From Prunella strophiata (taxonomy: Eukaryota; Chordata; Aves; Passeriformes; Prunellidae): a DNA stretch of 64,000 nucleotides. Positions 12,801-22,130 of the stretch are shown here, in pieces (position 1 is the stretch's first letter; each line of letters starts with the position of its first letter). Both the position numbers and the translations under genes were made by a program. The stretch covers positions 16,321,585 to 16,385,584 of the forward strand of contig JAZBQD010000019.1 of assembly GCA_036583965.1 (NCBI GenBank), written 5' to 3'. Under the pieces are notes generated by a model, which worked only from the letters and a program-made list of their open reading frames with translations, was not told the DNA's origin and made no database searches.

Positions 12801-15800
12801 TTTAAAAATACTTTTAATGATAAAGTTGCTGTCATATAGTCACTGTGGATGGAATATAGCTGTGTAGTGGTCCTGAAAAGTTGATCCTCTTCGATACAAT
12901 TTTTTTTTCATTTAAATTATTAATACTTTTGTTTTAAAATCTATCATAAAGGAATAAATGAAAATAATAAAAATTGAAAGAGCAATTCACAATTGTCTTG
13001 CTTTGTAGAGAAATAGCAACAGTGTAAAATTGAATTGAAATTTGTTTTCAAATGCTGCTTGTTTATCTTTTTGTGGCATTGGTAGTATAACTCTCTGTGT
13101 TCCCTTCTCTTCTGTGGACATCCAAATAACAACTCACCTTTGTATGCTCCTGCAGCTGTATCATTCTACAATTATATTACCTATGTTTTCCCTCAAATAC
13201 TGGTGTTCTATTTAACCATATTTGCAAAGTAGCATAATTTTAAGTAAATGTAAACTTTGAAACAATGGATTAATTCTCCTGTGCCTCACCCTGGTGTGTT
13301 GAGAGAGGAGTACTGAAGAGCAGTCACATTATTGGAGTGGATTTTGATGCATATGGATGTAGTTGTTACAAGATACATTGTTGTATAATACATGTTTTGC
13401 TTTAGTTTTTAACTTACTTTGAATAGAGGAGCTTACTCTGTGTGTTCCTTGAATAAGAACTTTCCCAGCATGACATTAGTTTGTTCTATTCTGTACTCCT
13501 TAAAACTCATATTTGTGAAGTAAAATGTTTGTATAAAGATGTGGAGTATTTGAGCAGGGCATATTAGGTTGTATCCATTTCACAGACTGGCTCTTTGATG
13601 TGTATATATACGAAATCTCTGTGAATTTTCATGGAGTTAATTAATTGGTATTAATTGAGAACCATGTTTTGCCAACATAGTTATGGCATGTACTTATTAA
13701 AGATTGAAAGTTGTGGAAATGAGTGGAATCCCTTTCCATGCACCACAGATTATTTGAAGGTTGTAAAAATTCATAGTCATTTTTCTTACCAAGATGTTGA
13801 AGCTTTTTAGAAATTAACTATGAGATAGATAAAACAAAAGTTATCTTTTGTGGCTTTTTAATGAAGCATTTTTAATGACCCCAAAATTTGTTAAATCTGA
13901 GTTGATCAGCAGTTTTTCCAAAGGATTTGGAGGTAAGCATTACACCTCAGAGGGAGGGGAGAAGAAGTTCATCCCATCTGTTTATATGTGTTGGGTAGAT
14001 TTGGTCTTCACATGGACAGTCCATGTTATAATTTATTTGTCAAATTCTTGTGTGTGAATAAGGCTTAATTGTACTTTTATTAGGCTTCAGAGGTAGTATC
14101 TTGCAGAACCCCAGTTTGGTGAGAGATTACACTTTTGTGTCTTTATGGTCTTAGGCCACCTCACATTCATTGAGTTATAATTCTGGCCTACTTATTCAGC
14201 TTTCAGGCCATGATGCATGACTGAAGTGTTGGCCATTTTTCTCTCAGTCTTGTATTTGTTTCATGGTACCTGTGGCATTTCATCTCTTCCATTCATGTTT
14301 TTGTTCCCAAAAGTAAGGGTAATCTTGCATATGTTTGCCTCTCTTGCTAGTATACTGAATTATGAAGCACAACACTGTTTCTACAATGCAGTGTGTCCCA
14401 GTATGCTGTTTCCAGGGCTTGTATCAGTCACAGGAGTAGAAAGGGTCCAAGCAGAACAGACCCTCAACAAGCTCCTGATGTTGCTCTCCTAGCCAGGAAT
14501 TCATCTAGGAAACTTGAGAACTCCTTGGTGCTTCAAGGGCTGTGGCAACCTGATAGTAGGGTACACAGAACACCTGGGCTTGGATAATATTGGAGGTTAA
14601 GGGCAGAGATCAAAAAGACCTGTTGCCAACATGGAGTTTGGTCATGATGAAAAAGATTGCCACCACAGGACTACAGACCTTGCTGAAGAGTTTCTTTCTA
14701 GTTCTCTGTTATTTAGACAGAAAAGAGCAGTTCATCAGACCTTCTGCAATGGATTTATTTAATGTGTGGTCCTGTACTTCAGCTTTGAGTGTCATTCCTG
14801 AAATTTCAGCTTGTGGTTTCAAATAGCAATGACTTATTAAGTTGACATCTTTTTTTAAAAAAAATCACATTGATTTTATGGTTTTGTTTTTTATTTAAAA
14901 GCATTGCAGCAATATTTATGAATATATGAATTACTGATCAAATTTGCAACAATGTTTCAAACGTTTTGTTTCTTTTGCTGTGACATTACATTTATAGGTG
15001 AGATCAGAAGAGAAATGTTAGAAGATGTGCAAAATAAATTAATGAACCTTATGAACAGCACAGAAGGAAAAGTGGACAAGTAAGTCTTTAATGAAAGATT
15101 TGGTCTAAGTTTTTGAGTTTATTCCTCTCAATGTACAGATGTGGCACTCACAGTTGCAAGTGTAGTAGAGGACTGTGCTTCTGTATGTTGTCTTGTAATT
15201 ACACTTATATTATTTTGACATTTTTCAATTGATTGGTGATTGCAAATAGTCAGTTTGATTAGTAAAACCAATAGATATGTGACTGTGGCTCACTGATGTG
15301 TTTCTTAAGTAGAAGTGCACTTCTGTAGCATGAGCTCTGCAAATGGAAATAAGAGTTCTTAATGAACATATTTTATAATGTTCAGGATGTGAACAGCAAG
15401 CCTTTTCATGTGTCTGCATCACCTGGATGTCATGTAAATCTCTTCCTTGGTCTTTTTTTTTTTCTTTTCTACCCAACAGAACTGACACAGCACATGGGCT
15501 CCCCTGCCCCCTTCATTATGTCTTGGTTTGGGACTATACAGAGCTTTCTTTTTAAATGCTCTGCTGAATCAAGGTCTTAGAACAAGCATTTTCCCTGACT
15601 GTAATACATGCATCCAAATTTGCTCATGTTACCATTCAGTTTCACCTCACTGCATACAATATTACTAATACTGTCTAAATCCACACTGTGTAAGAAATGT
15701 AGTAACTTAGAGGAAATTGGTGAGGTACCCTTTAATTATTTGTATTTGATGTGTTTATTTGTCTTACTGTAAATTAGGCCAGAGTATGAGGCATAAATGC

Positions 15801-18800
15801 ATCAATATTATGGTGTCAGCTGTTACACAATAGCAGCTTGTAAAACTACCTTCTTTTATTCTGCAGACTGTTGATGAGAAATCTCTTTGTTGGACATTTT
15901 CATACTCCAAAAAATAAACGTATTGAAGTGTTAAGGTTAATGGGAAGTATCTTGGGACTGAAAAAGGAGGAACTTGATCAGGTAATACTTTTCAGAAAAT
16001 TAGGCACTTTTTTTTTTCTCTTTTTTTTCTTTTTTTTTTTTTCTTTTTTTCTTTTTACTGACACAGCACATGGGCTCCCCCTGCCCCCTTCCTTATGTCT
16101 TGGTTTGGGACTATACAGAGCTTTCTTTTTAAATGCTCTGCTGAATCAAGGTCTTAGAACAAGCATTTTCCCTGACTGTAATAATGCATCCAAATTTGCT
16201 TCATGTTACCATTCAGTTTCACCTCACTGCATACAATATTACTAATACTGTCTAAATCCACACTGTGTAAGAAATGTAGTAACTTAGAGGAAATTGGTGA
16301 GGTACCCTTTAATTATTTGTATTTGATGTGTTTATTTGTCTTACTGTAAATTAGGCCAGAGTATGAGGCATAAATGCATCAATATTATGGTGTCAGCTGT
16401 TACACAATAGCAGCTTGTAAAACTACCTTCTTTTATTCTGCAGACTGTTGATGAGAAATCTCTTTGTTGGACATTTTCATACTCCAAAAATAAACGTATT
16501 GAAGTGTTAAGGTTAATGGGAAGTATCTTGGGACTGAAAAAGGAGGAACTTGATCAGTTTTTCTTTTCTTTTTTCTTTTTCTTCTTTTTCTTTTTTTTTT
16601 TTTCAGTATTTTTACCTGACAATAGAATGACTTGCCACTGAACTAAATGACCCTGCACATTTTGTGGGGAAAGTGTGTTTTTCCTTCTTTCGTCTCATCT
16701 TTTTTTTTATGTGGGACTTTTTAATGTTTTTTATATGATGATCCTAATCTTTTGATAATGCTGTTTTAATAGGGTAGATTTCATTTTGCTGAGGAATGCT
16801 AATGCATTCCTTTCCTAAAGGAAAGGATTTTGTGCTGTTGTGTAGAGTAGCTGTAGTATATCAGTTACAGAAAAGTAAGCCTGTTAAATATATACCACTA
16901 GTTATTGTGAAAAATGTGAGGCTTATGTTTTTAAACTAAGAAACTAAGAGGCAAGTTTTTAGACTGCCACCTCTTTGGGAGGTGGAGAATATGGTTTTGA
17001 CAGTAATAAAAATTTGTCTCTAATCTTATTGCTGAGTGCCACATTATGTGGCATTGCAGCTCGTATTTATTCACTTTCTTTTATGTGCTGCTTTATTTTT
17101 GTTGTTTCCTAACTTTGTTTTCTTTAAATACTTCTCTAGTTACTATCTGAAGAGCAAAGAGGAGTTACAAGATGGGTCACTGGCTGGCTTGGTGGAGGAG
17201 CTGGGTCAAAGAGTGTTCCTAGTACACCTTTGAGACCAACTCATCAGAACATTTTTAATAGTGTAAGAATTAATCATTCATTCTCTTGGCTTGAGTGGAA
17301 AAATGGGAAGTTGCATATTAATGCCCCTGTTTGGTTCATCAGTATATTGAGCTGCATTTACCAGTGCTGCTGTTATCTTGCATTAATTGTTTTGTGCAAC
17401 TGCTTTGGCAAAAGTTTTTTTCCTGCACTAAGGAAATATTTAGACATTGAAAATAATACAGTGATAAATCTTGTCTTCTAATACAGAAGACTGTTACTGT
17501 TCCACTGGTTCCTGGCATCACTCTTCTTACAGTATGGACTTCATCTTGCAAACTACAAATTCTGGAAGTTAAATGTATGTGACAGTATGGAATTACACAA
17601 TTCTCAACAGTATAGAATACCATGACATTGTATTTTGATGACTGTGTTCCCATATGTCCTCTAAATTTAAATTGAAAAGCTTTTTCAGCTGCTGCAGCTA
17701 GTGCCTCTTATGTACAGCATATAAAACTGATATTTTAAGTTTTCAAATAGTGTAAAGCAGTAGATCTCATAGCATGATCCATGGGAGCAGTTTATCTATG
17801 GAACTTTCCATTTTGGAGGCCAGTAAATGTACTCAAGGACCAAGCACTGAGGGATTGGGGGTTTTGGATTGACTGGTTTTTTGCTCAGTTGAGCTAGAAA
17901 TGTTCAGAATGGATCCCTGTAAATCATCTTGAAGTGTAGGGATTGGTTTTTTCTCCCTAAAATAGTGCAGGCACATAGGCCACTAAAGGACTGTGGTCTG
18001 ACTAACTGTATAAGTAAAAGAGAGAAATTAATCCTTTTGTGAATAATATAGACTTTACTAAGCCAAATTTTATCTTGTCATGCTACTGACACCTTAATCA
18101 TTCCATGCTTCCTTTAGTTGAGATTGTTTATGAAACAAAGCATACATGGACTGTAAGAGAAAAGATTGGGTTTTATGTGTTTCTGGAGGAGAGATTGGTT
18201 GAGCAAAGACTAAGGAAATACTGTGATGTCAGTAATAGCAAAGAATTCTTGAAATAACTGGCTTAAATCAATAATGGAACCATGGTAGAAATACGTGTGT
18301 TATCTTTAGAGTTGACCAATTTTATATAAATGCCTCTTAGTGAGACAACAGCAAAGAGTATATTTTGAAAATAAATTTCATTGTCACTCAATGGCATATT
18401 GAGTGACTGAGGACTGCTTAGTACTAAGTACAAGTGAAAAATTGATTGCAGGCTGTTGACAGCTTTTTGTTTTATGTATATATGTATTTTTGACTTAGAG
18501 CTTTTCACCAGAGCATCAGTGAAATATATTAACTAGTAGCTTCTTATAGTCTTTTTCAGAACTGTTTGTGAAATTCCTTGAAACTGAATCTTGCCCAAGC
18601 CTTCCCCCACCTAAGCTCTCTGTTCATCACATGAAACCTTTAGGAGCAGCAGGAACGGGTAAAACTAGCAGTACTCCACCCCACAGTCAAATGCAAGGTA
18701 ACATTCTAATCTTTACACAGAACATAAATAACTAAGGGTAGAATTTTCAAGAGGATTTTAATGCTTCTGTACTTCCTCACTTGTAAATTATGAACTTGAT

Positions 18801-20235
18801 TTCTTCTCCCCAACCATGTCCTACTTTGGGTTTTTTTTTTTTTTTTAAATTCTTCTATCTCTTCTTCCCACTGCATCTGTACCTCACTTTCTAAACTCTC
18901 AATACAGAAGATTAGAGGGACCAAATTCTCTTTGATATAGGAAGGATTTAACAGCACCTGTTAGAGCCAAACAGTTGCTGTGTAAACAACTTCACATCGT
19001 GTAGCAGTGAACCCAGTCCTGATTTTCAACATCCCTGTTGATCAGCTTGAGTTGAAGTGAATGAAGAATGCAAGTAATACAACTTTGCAGTGTCTCTCTG
19101 GTGTGTAGAACCTGGTTGCTCAGAGAGGACCAAAATAAATTCAGCTAAAGCTGTATGACCTGGTATGAAATCTCTGTAAGCTGTGCAGGAGTGTTGACTT
19201 ATTCTAAGACAGAGAACAGTTCAGCTTTTATTATGTGTGTTAAATTAATGTACTTTTATCTTAAATAATTTAAAATTCAAATCTTCAATTTAGCTGGTCC
19301 AGTTTGCTCTTAATGTTTTTACATGTGTTTTAGACTTCACCTTAATATAGGCATGCTGGTTTGCAGAAGCTTGTTTTGTTTGAAACTTAGCTGTAAACTC
19401 AAAAGAAAATTAAAACAAAAAGCCCTGAACACCAAACCCCTACATATTATATGTATGTACAGAGATAAAGACAGATGCTAAAAAACCCTCTTTCAATTCA
19501 CCTAAAGCAGTTGAATGTTACAAAGTGCTGTTTACTTATGGGGGTTTTCTTGGGGCTAACCCTGGGGAAGCTGTGCCATGTGTTGGGAAACCTTCCTCTG
19601 CTTTGCATTTTAGTGCATGTGCCCTTGCACCACTGCACAGATACTTCATGTCTGGCATTGCAAAGGTGAAGTGAACTGCAGAGGGTGTTCATGTTGCCTG
19701 TCAGATGTGCATGTTTTCTTGGGTAGCTTGAGCTGTTACAGAATTTTGGTGGTGGACTTGGCATTGCTGGATTGACAGTTGGACTTGATTTTAAGAGTCT
19801 TTTCCAACTAAAAGATTCTATGCTTCTGTGAGAATAGTCAGAGACAATAAAAGTCTTTGAAGGTGTCTACAGTCCATAGCAAGGAGATTTTCAAGGCTTA
19901 CATGTTGCAGAAGTAATTGGCAGTTTTAGAACATCTTTCTGAACAAATGCTGAAAAATTGGATAGATTTGGGAATGCTTTTTAACAGAGTGTTTTCATTG
20001 TTGCTTTTGGTTTTTCTATATTCCAGATTCTCCAGTCTCGGGAATCGGTAGAAGACCAGAAGCAAATCCATTCTTAGCACCTCGATCTGCAGCAGTGCCT
20101 CTCATAACACCAGCTAGTAGTTCTGGACATCTGCTTATGAAACCTATTTCTGATGCATTGCCTACTTTTACACCACTGCCAGTGTCCCCTGATGCCAGTG
20201 CTGGTGCTGTGTTAAAAGACCTCCTAAAACAATAG
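669..20235 (+). CDS. TRIP11: TRIP11 (GMAP-210) golgin, 3' part of the gene, 15 coding exons
   Basis: GMAP-210 is a cis-Golgi golgin. It captures small vesicles through an N-terminal ALPS motif (coded left of this window), spans outward as a long coiled coil, and binds the Golgi through a C-terminal GRAB domain that recognises Arf1; the family also anchors the ciliary protein IFT20. Exons: 669-834, 2718-3081, 3537-3577, 4529-4732, 5682-8711, 8919-9059, 9280-9473, 10414-10577, 10899-11002, 11245-11344, 14998-15079, 15867-15981, 17140-17262, 18550-18697 and 20027-20235. All have AG acceptors and GT donors, and splice phases agree throughout except for one extra base in the second exon. The product is about 1,728 residues of nearly continuous Glu/Lys/Gln/Leu-rich heptads ending in a Pro-rich tail. 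It aligns along its whole length with the human protein as I remember it. Human loss-of-function alleles cause achondrogenesis 1A. The only doubts are the exact splice choices. Confidence 0.96.
835..2717 (+). other. TRIP11 intron with a CR1 fragment
   Basis: The intron is 1.88 kb and AT-rich. It holds one decayed CR1 3' end (about 1258-1468) and no coding-like segment that matches TRIP11. Confidence 0.8.
1258..1468 (+). mobile_element. CR1 LINE fragment, 3' end, sense orientation
   Basis: Typical diverged CR1 tail: a segment like GGAGACACTGGAACAAGTTGCCCA, then wording equivalent to the GGAAATGTTTGTGGCCAGATTGGAT region, ending CTGTGATTCTATGA, which is the CR1 3' terminal octamer. It is 5'-truncated as usual for CR1. 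It sits inside a TRIP11 intron in the same orientation as the gene. Identity is moderate, so it is old. Confidence 0.85.
2718..3081 (+). CDS. TRIP11: TRIP11 coiled-coil exon with an apparent frame break
   Basis: The strong acceptor gtcttttag at 2709-2717 would open the frame [14 protein letters not shown], which resembles human G-SGVIETDLSKI but meets TGA at 2759-2761. From about 2750 onward the frame shifted by one base is open and clearly TRIP11-like ([20 protein letters not shown] through [10 protein letters not shown]). The exon is 364 nt, one base more than its phase 1-in/phase 1-out neighbours allow. A second AG at 2726-2727 would start an exon at 2728 of 354 nt that stays in frame and removes the break. 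Either one base is extra (AAAA at 2749-2752 is a candidate) or the downstream AG is used. Donor GTACTA follows 3081. Confidence 0.85.
3082..3536 (+). other. Short TRIP11 intron
   Basis: A 455-bp AT-rich intron with donor GTACTA and acceptor cctttatag. I see no repeat or other feature in it. Confidence 0.8.
3537..3577 (+). CDS. TRIP11: TRIP11 41-nt micro-exon
   Basis: Acceptor tttatag and donor GTAAAG enclose 41 nt reading [14 protein letters not shown], which matches human DAENEIMRLSSLNQ. It enters in phase 1 and leaves in phase 0. Although short, it is securely placed by the sequence match and by both splice sites. Confidence 0.93.
3578..4528 (+). other. TRIP11 intron where a mammalian exon is not found
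   Basis: This 951-bp intron joins residues LNQ to EELEKEL. The human protein, as recalled, has about 29 more residues here (starting DNSLAEDNLKL). I read the intron in all three forward frames for that segment and found no equivalent with splice sites. Confidence 0.6.
4529..4732 (+). CDS. TRIP11: TRIP11 coiled-coil exon
   Basis: The exon is 204 nt, phase 0 to phase 0, between acceptor cttattttgag and donor GTAATA. It reads [20 protein letters not shown] and ends [15 protein letters not shown]. The C-terminal half matches human ETLIAEIEELDRQNQEAT closely, while the first half is much more divergent. The acceptor uses GAG rather than CAG or TAG but follows a good T-rich tract. Confidence 0.88.
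4733..5681 (+). other. TRIP11 intron before the giant exon
   Basis: This 949-bp AT-rich intron contains a short T tract near 5440-5465 and nothing else recognisable. Confidence 0.75.
5682..8711 (+). CDS. TRIP11: TRIP11 giant central coiled-coil exon (3,030 nt)
   Basis: One uninterrupted exon of 1,010 codons, phase 0 at both ends, acceptor catttccag and donor GTATGT. It starts [13 protein letters not shown] and ends EKLLKDKEQ. It is heptad coiled coil throughout, rich in E, K, Q and L. Stretches almost identical to human include [36 protein letters not shown] sequence and [20 protein letters not shown] hinge-like segment lower in charge and rich in Pro, Ala, Thr and Ser lies near codons 805-830 of the exon ([15 protein letters not shown]). 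This rod gives the golgin its reach; the IFT20-binding part of the family also falls in the central to C-terminal coiled coil. No internal break is seen. Confidence 0.98.
8919..9059 (+). CDS. TRIP11: TRIP11 coiled-coil exon
   Basis: The exon is 141 nt, phase 0 to phase 0, with acceptor tcttcaacag and donor GTACCA. It reads [19 protein letters not shown] and then [15 protein letters not shown], nearly identical to human. The 207-bp intron before it and the 220-bp intron after it hold nothing notable. Confidence 0.96.
9280..9473 (+). CDS. TRIP11: TRIP11 coiled-coil exon
   Basis: The exon is 194 nt with acceptor tctacacag and donor GTAGTC. It begins [18 protein letters not shown], includes [19 protein letters not shown], and ends within the Ser codon of NAS (phase 2 out). 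Agreement with human is strong. Confidence 0.95.
9474..10413 (+). other. TRIP11 intron
   Basis: A 940-bp intron with a T-rich tract around 10249-10278. I see no coding match and no transposon. Confidence 0.75.
10414..10577 (+). CDS. TRIP11: TRIP11 coiled-coil exon
   Basis: The exon is 164 nt, phase 2 in and phase 1 out, with acceptor tttcattaag and donor GTAAGG. It reads [19 protein letters not shown] and continues to [19 protein letters not shown], almost the same as human. The acceptor is AAG, slightly atypical. Confidence 0.95.
10899..11002 (+). CDS. TRIP11: TRIP11 coiled-coil exon
   Basis: The exon is 104 nt, phase 1 in and phase 0 out, with acceptor ttctttag and donor GTGGGC. It reads [16 protein letters not shown] and ends [10 protein letters not shown], matching the human segment [15 protein letters not shown]. 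Confidence 0.95.
11245..11344 (+). CDS. TRIP11: TRIP11 coiled-coil exon
   Basis: The exon is 100 nt, phase 0 in and phase 1 out, with acceptor tctatttag and donor GTAACT. It reads [19 protein letters not shown] and then [14 protein letters not shown], nearly identical to human. Confidence 0.95.
11345..14997 (+). other. Longest TRIP11 intron in the window
   Basis: A 3.65-kb AT-rich intron. Open frames inside it are short and match nothing I recognise, and no clear CR1 or LTR is visible. I assign it no function beyond intron. Confidence 0.7.
14998..15079 (+). CDS. TRIP11: TRIP11 exon leading into the GRAB domain
   Basis: The exon is 82 nt with acceptor atttatag and donor GTAAGT, phase 1 in and phase 2 out. 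It reads [19 protein letters not shown] and ends EGKVDK, matching human ELRQEMLDDVQKKLMSL. It is the last coiled-coil turn before the GRAB domain. Confidence 0.95.
15481..15981 (+). repeat. Tandem duplication, copy 1 (contains the working GRAB exon)
   Basis: The first copy of a 501-bp direct duplication starts ACTGACACAGCACATGGGCT and ends with the last base of the exon at 15867-15981. It is preceded by a T/C tract at 15451-15479. It differs from copy 2 (16057-16557) only by a few single-base changes and small indels. The donor GTAATA lies just outside the duplicated unit. Confidence 0.93.
15867..15981 (+). CDS. TRIP11: TRIP11 GRAB-domain core exon (functional copy)
   Basis: The exon is 115 nt, phase 2 in and phase 0 out, with acceptor ttattctgcag and donor GTAATA. 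It reads [18 protein letters not shown] and then [20 protein letters not shown], matching human [17 protein letters not shown]. This is the heart of the GRAB (GRIP-related Arf-binding) domain, which docks the golgin on Arf1-GTP at the cis-Golgi. This copy keeps the frame (six A in CCAAAAAATAAACG) and a donor, unlike the near-identical copy 576 bp downstream. Confidence 0.94.
15982..16056 (+). repeat. Poly-pyrimidine tract between the two copies
   Basis: After the donor of the functional exon comes a long T-rich run broken by single C bases (about 16009-16055), directly abutting copy 2. Tracts like this precede copy 1 and follow copy 2, so they are a likely substrate for the duplication, or for an assembly error. 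Confidence 0.8.
16057..16557 (+). repeat. Tandem duplication, copy 2
   Basis: The second copy of the 501-bp unit, offset by 576 bp from copy 1. Small differences include CCCCC for CCCC near its start, TTCCTTATG for TTCATTATG, and loss of one A in the exon. Intronic and exonic sequence are equally similar, so the copy is recent or artefactual. It ends exactly at the exon's last base and runs into a T/C tract (16558-16604). Confidence 0.93.
16444..16557 (+). pseudogene. Decayed duplicate of the TRIP11 GRAB exon
   Basis: This repeats the exon at 15867-15981, but it is 114 nt because the A run after CATACTCC has five A instead of six. That breaks the frame right after HTPK. The bases after GATCAG are TTTTTC, so there is no GT donor. 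Its acceptor (ttattctgcag) is intact and could compete with the functional one. Splicing into it would not give a usable GRAB domain. I infer that it is not part of the mature coding sequence. Confidence 0.85.
16558..17139 (+). other. TRIP11 intron remainder after the duplication
   Basis: This begins with a T/C-rich tract to about 16604 ending in CAG, then 535 bp of ordinary AT-rich intron. No other feature is seen. Confidence 0.75.
17140..17262 (+). CDS. TRIP11: TRIP11 exon after the GRAB core
   Basis: The exon is 123 nt, phase 0 to phase 0, with acceptor acttctctag and donor GTAAGA. It reads [19 protein letters not shown] and then [19 protein letters not shown], matching human QGSVTRWMTGWLGG...VPNTPLRPNQ. 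It completes the GRAB region, with the conserved tryptophans of the WVTGWLG motif. Confidence 0.95.
17263..18549 (+). other. TRIP11 intron
   Basis: A 1.29-kb intron with no recognised repeat, coding match or RNA gene. Confidence 0.75.
18550..18697 (+). CDS. TRIP11: TRIP11 C-terminal tail exon
   Basis: The exon is 148 nt, phase 0 in and phase 1 out, with donor GTAACA. The acceptor is ttcttatag at 18541-18549, giving [20 protein letters not shown] as in human [20 protein letters not shown]. The AG 10 bases further (TTTTTCAG) would break the frame and is rejected. After [11 protein letters not shown] the sequence diverges into a Ser/Thr/Pro-rich segment shorter than the human one. Confidence 0.93.
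18698..20026 (+). other. Last TRIP11 intron
   Basis: A 1.33-kb intron with a poly-T tract at about 18830-18847 and a CR1 remnant near its 3' end (about 19745-19830). Confidence 0.75.
19745..19830 (+). mobile_element. CR1 LINE remnant, sense orientation
   Basis: A short CR1 3' tail: GGTGGTGGACTTGGCATTGCT, then ACAGTTGGACTTGATTTTAAG, then TTTTCCAACTAAAAGATTCTATG. These are the usual last ~85 bases of a CR1 copy, diverged. Confidence 0.8.
20027..20235 (+). CDS. TRIP11: TRIP11 last coding exon and stop
   Basis: Acceptor tatattccag, phase 1 in, 69 codons plus the stop TAG at 20233-20235. It includes [32 protein letters not shown] and the terminus [10 protein letters not shown], the same end as human TRIP11 (VVLKDLLKQ). 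The tail is Pro/Ser-rich and probably unstructured. Confidence 0.97.
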
Positions 20236-22130
20236 ATGATCATCAGTACGATGATGGTAGCACTTTAAGGAAAATGAGAACACTATGTTGTATATAATTT
20301 ACCACAATGAGGCCTTCTGTAAAAAGTCATGTATTTGATTGCAATTGTACCTTGCTTTTCTTGTACTTACAAACTTATCAGTGCTTCAGAAATTCTAATG
20401 GTGGAATGAATAATTGCCTTCTGTATAGCAGGCATTCATTTTGGGTGTGGGTTAAATATTTAACTGAGGAAAAAAGAAATCTATCTTGTTGCTAGATTGT
20501 CACAAGACAAATTAAAGGATTTTTAAACTTTAGGTATACTGGGTTGTTTCAGATATGCATAGATGGCATTAACTCTTTGGTGGTGAGATTTGTTTTTCCA
20601 TTGAAATGATCTGCCACCTAGCTTCAAGAACCAGAACTAAAAAAAATAAATTAAACACCCAATTAATGGTGTTTATTTAATGTACTTTTGGACATGAATC
20701 TCTTATTTACAAGTTTGATTGCATTTGGGGGCAACTTGAGGCACATTAATCTCTTTGCACAATGATTTATGTACCCCCCCCCCAGACTAACAGCTGTTTT
20801 CAGCAGTCAAACCCATCAGCACCAAGGAGTTAACTGTGGAAGTGAGGCTTCACATCCATGTGAAGAATGGGTAATTTAACAGATGATACATTCACATATA
20901 TAAAGACACTGTGCTCTAATGGTCCAAGTTGTATATATGAGACTTTTTATCTTGCAAGATTTTGTAGATCCAAATATAGACTTAAAGCTTGAACACATGT
21001 ATAGAATTAAAAGGGAGGAAGGTGCTTGCTTATCTCAAATGTGTAAATAGGTCTTTGTACAACCAAGGCCAAAGTCAATTATTCTGTAAATTTTGCTGTG
21101 ATAACTTGTACACTTTGTTTAACAGGTAAAGAATGAAGTTGCATACTAAAGAGTAAGAGTCATCTTCATAGTGAATCTGAGATAAAACATCTTCAGTTTA
21201 AAATGTGTAATTTCTAAGTCTTTTTATATGCCTCTCCTTGTTAAGTCAGTGTTAAGATAACTGTTGTGCAAGTTCTATATTAGAACTGTCAACCTTCTTC
21301 ATTTTCATTAAGGTTCTGAATATAATTGTTGTAAGAGTTATATTTAAATAAAATTAATTAGTAAACTTGTACAGAATCAATCAAAAGAATGCAAGAAATC
21401 TTTGCATTTATTTATATAGAGGTCATATAGTGAATTTTGTTTATTGCCTTGAAATCTAGCAAAGGTTTTTTTATTTGCTGTATTTACTTTAAGAGCTGTT
21501 TGAAACCCTTTTCCCCAGTATAGTAATGTTTCATGGAAGACTTAGCAAATTTGTAACTGGATTGACCTACCATATTGGATTTTGATTTTAAATTTTTTAT
21601 CTGATTATGGACAGTTTGGCAGTTTGATTTCTGAAAAGATAGCAGCCACATATTTACCAAAGTGAATTCTGTGTTATGTAATAAATGTAATGAGAATCTC
21701 AATTTACCTCAGCTGGGAATACTGCAGTTAGATACTTCAAATGTACATCTTCATTTAAACTGGACTGGAACAGCTACTTTTTTTTCTATATAGCAATTAT
21801 AAAGAAAAGTGAAATCAGATGGCTTCTGTGCAATCTCTCTTGGTCTTGTAGTCATGTTTGTTTAATGATACATAGCTGCTTCACAATAAAATTGCCTTTT
21901 GGTGAGCCAAAGCAGAAGGAGATGGTTAGTTTTTAAAAATTATGTGACTTAACGTGTTGTAAATTACAAATGGAGTCATGCTGTTCATAATTCTCTGAAG
22001 ATACTAACTGAGCAGTTCTTAACTTTTTAATGCATTTTTTTCTTCTTTAACTGCAGAGAACTTAATATGTACACATTTCTCTTTCAGGAAGCTTTCTAAA
22101 TGCCAATAAAAAAACATAGTAAGACCATTT
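20236..22130 (+). other. TRIP11: TRIP11 3' UTR (extent uncertain)
   Basis: AT-rich sequence follows the stop codon. AATAAA hexamers occur at 20645-20650, 21347-21352, 21680-21685, 21885-21890 and 22105-22110, so the transcript could end at several points; I cannot tell which is used. A run of ten C bases lies at 20774-20783. The right boundary given here is the last clustered hexamer plus about 20 bases. Confidence 0.6.
21347..21352 (+). terminator. Candidate poly(A) signal AATAAA
   Basis: A consensus hexamer in an AT-rich setting 1.1 kb after the TRIP11 stop. It is one of five candidates; the choice is arbitrary without transcript data. Confidence 0.4.

Noticed and set aside
16057..16557. 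Second GRAB exon as an alternatively spliced functional exon
   Set aside because: A 1-nt deletion breaks the frame and no GT donor follows.
20774..20783. Run of ten C bases as a functional element
   Set aside because: A simple homopolymer in the 3' UTR with no supporting context.
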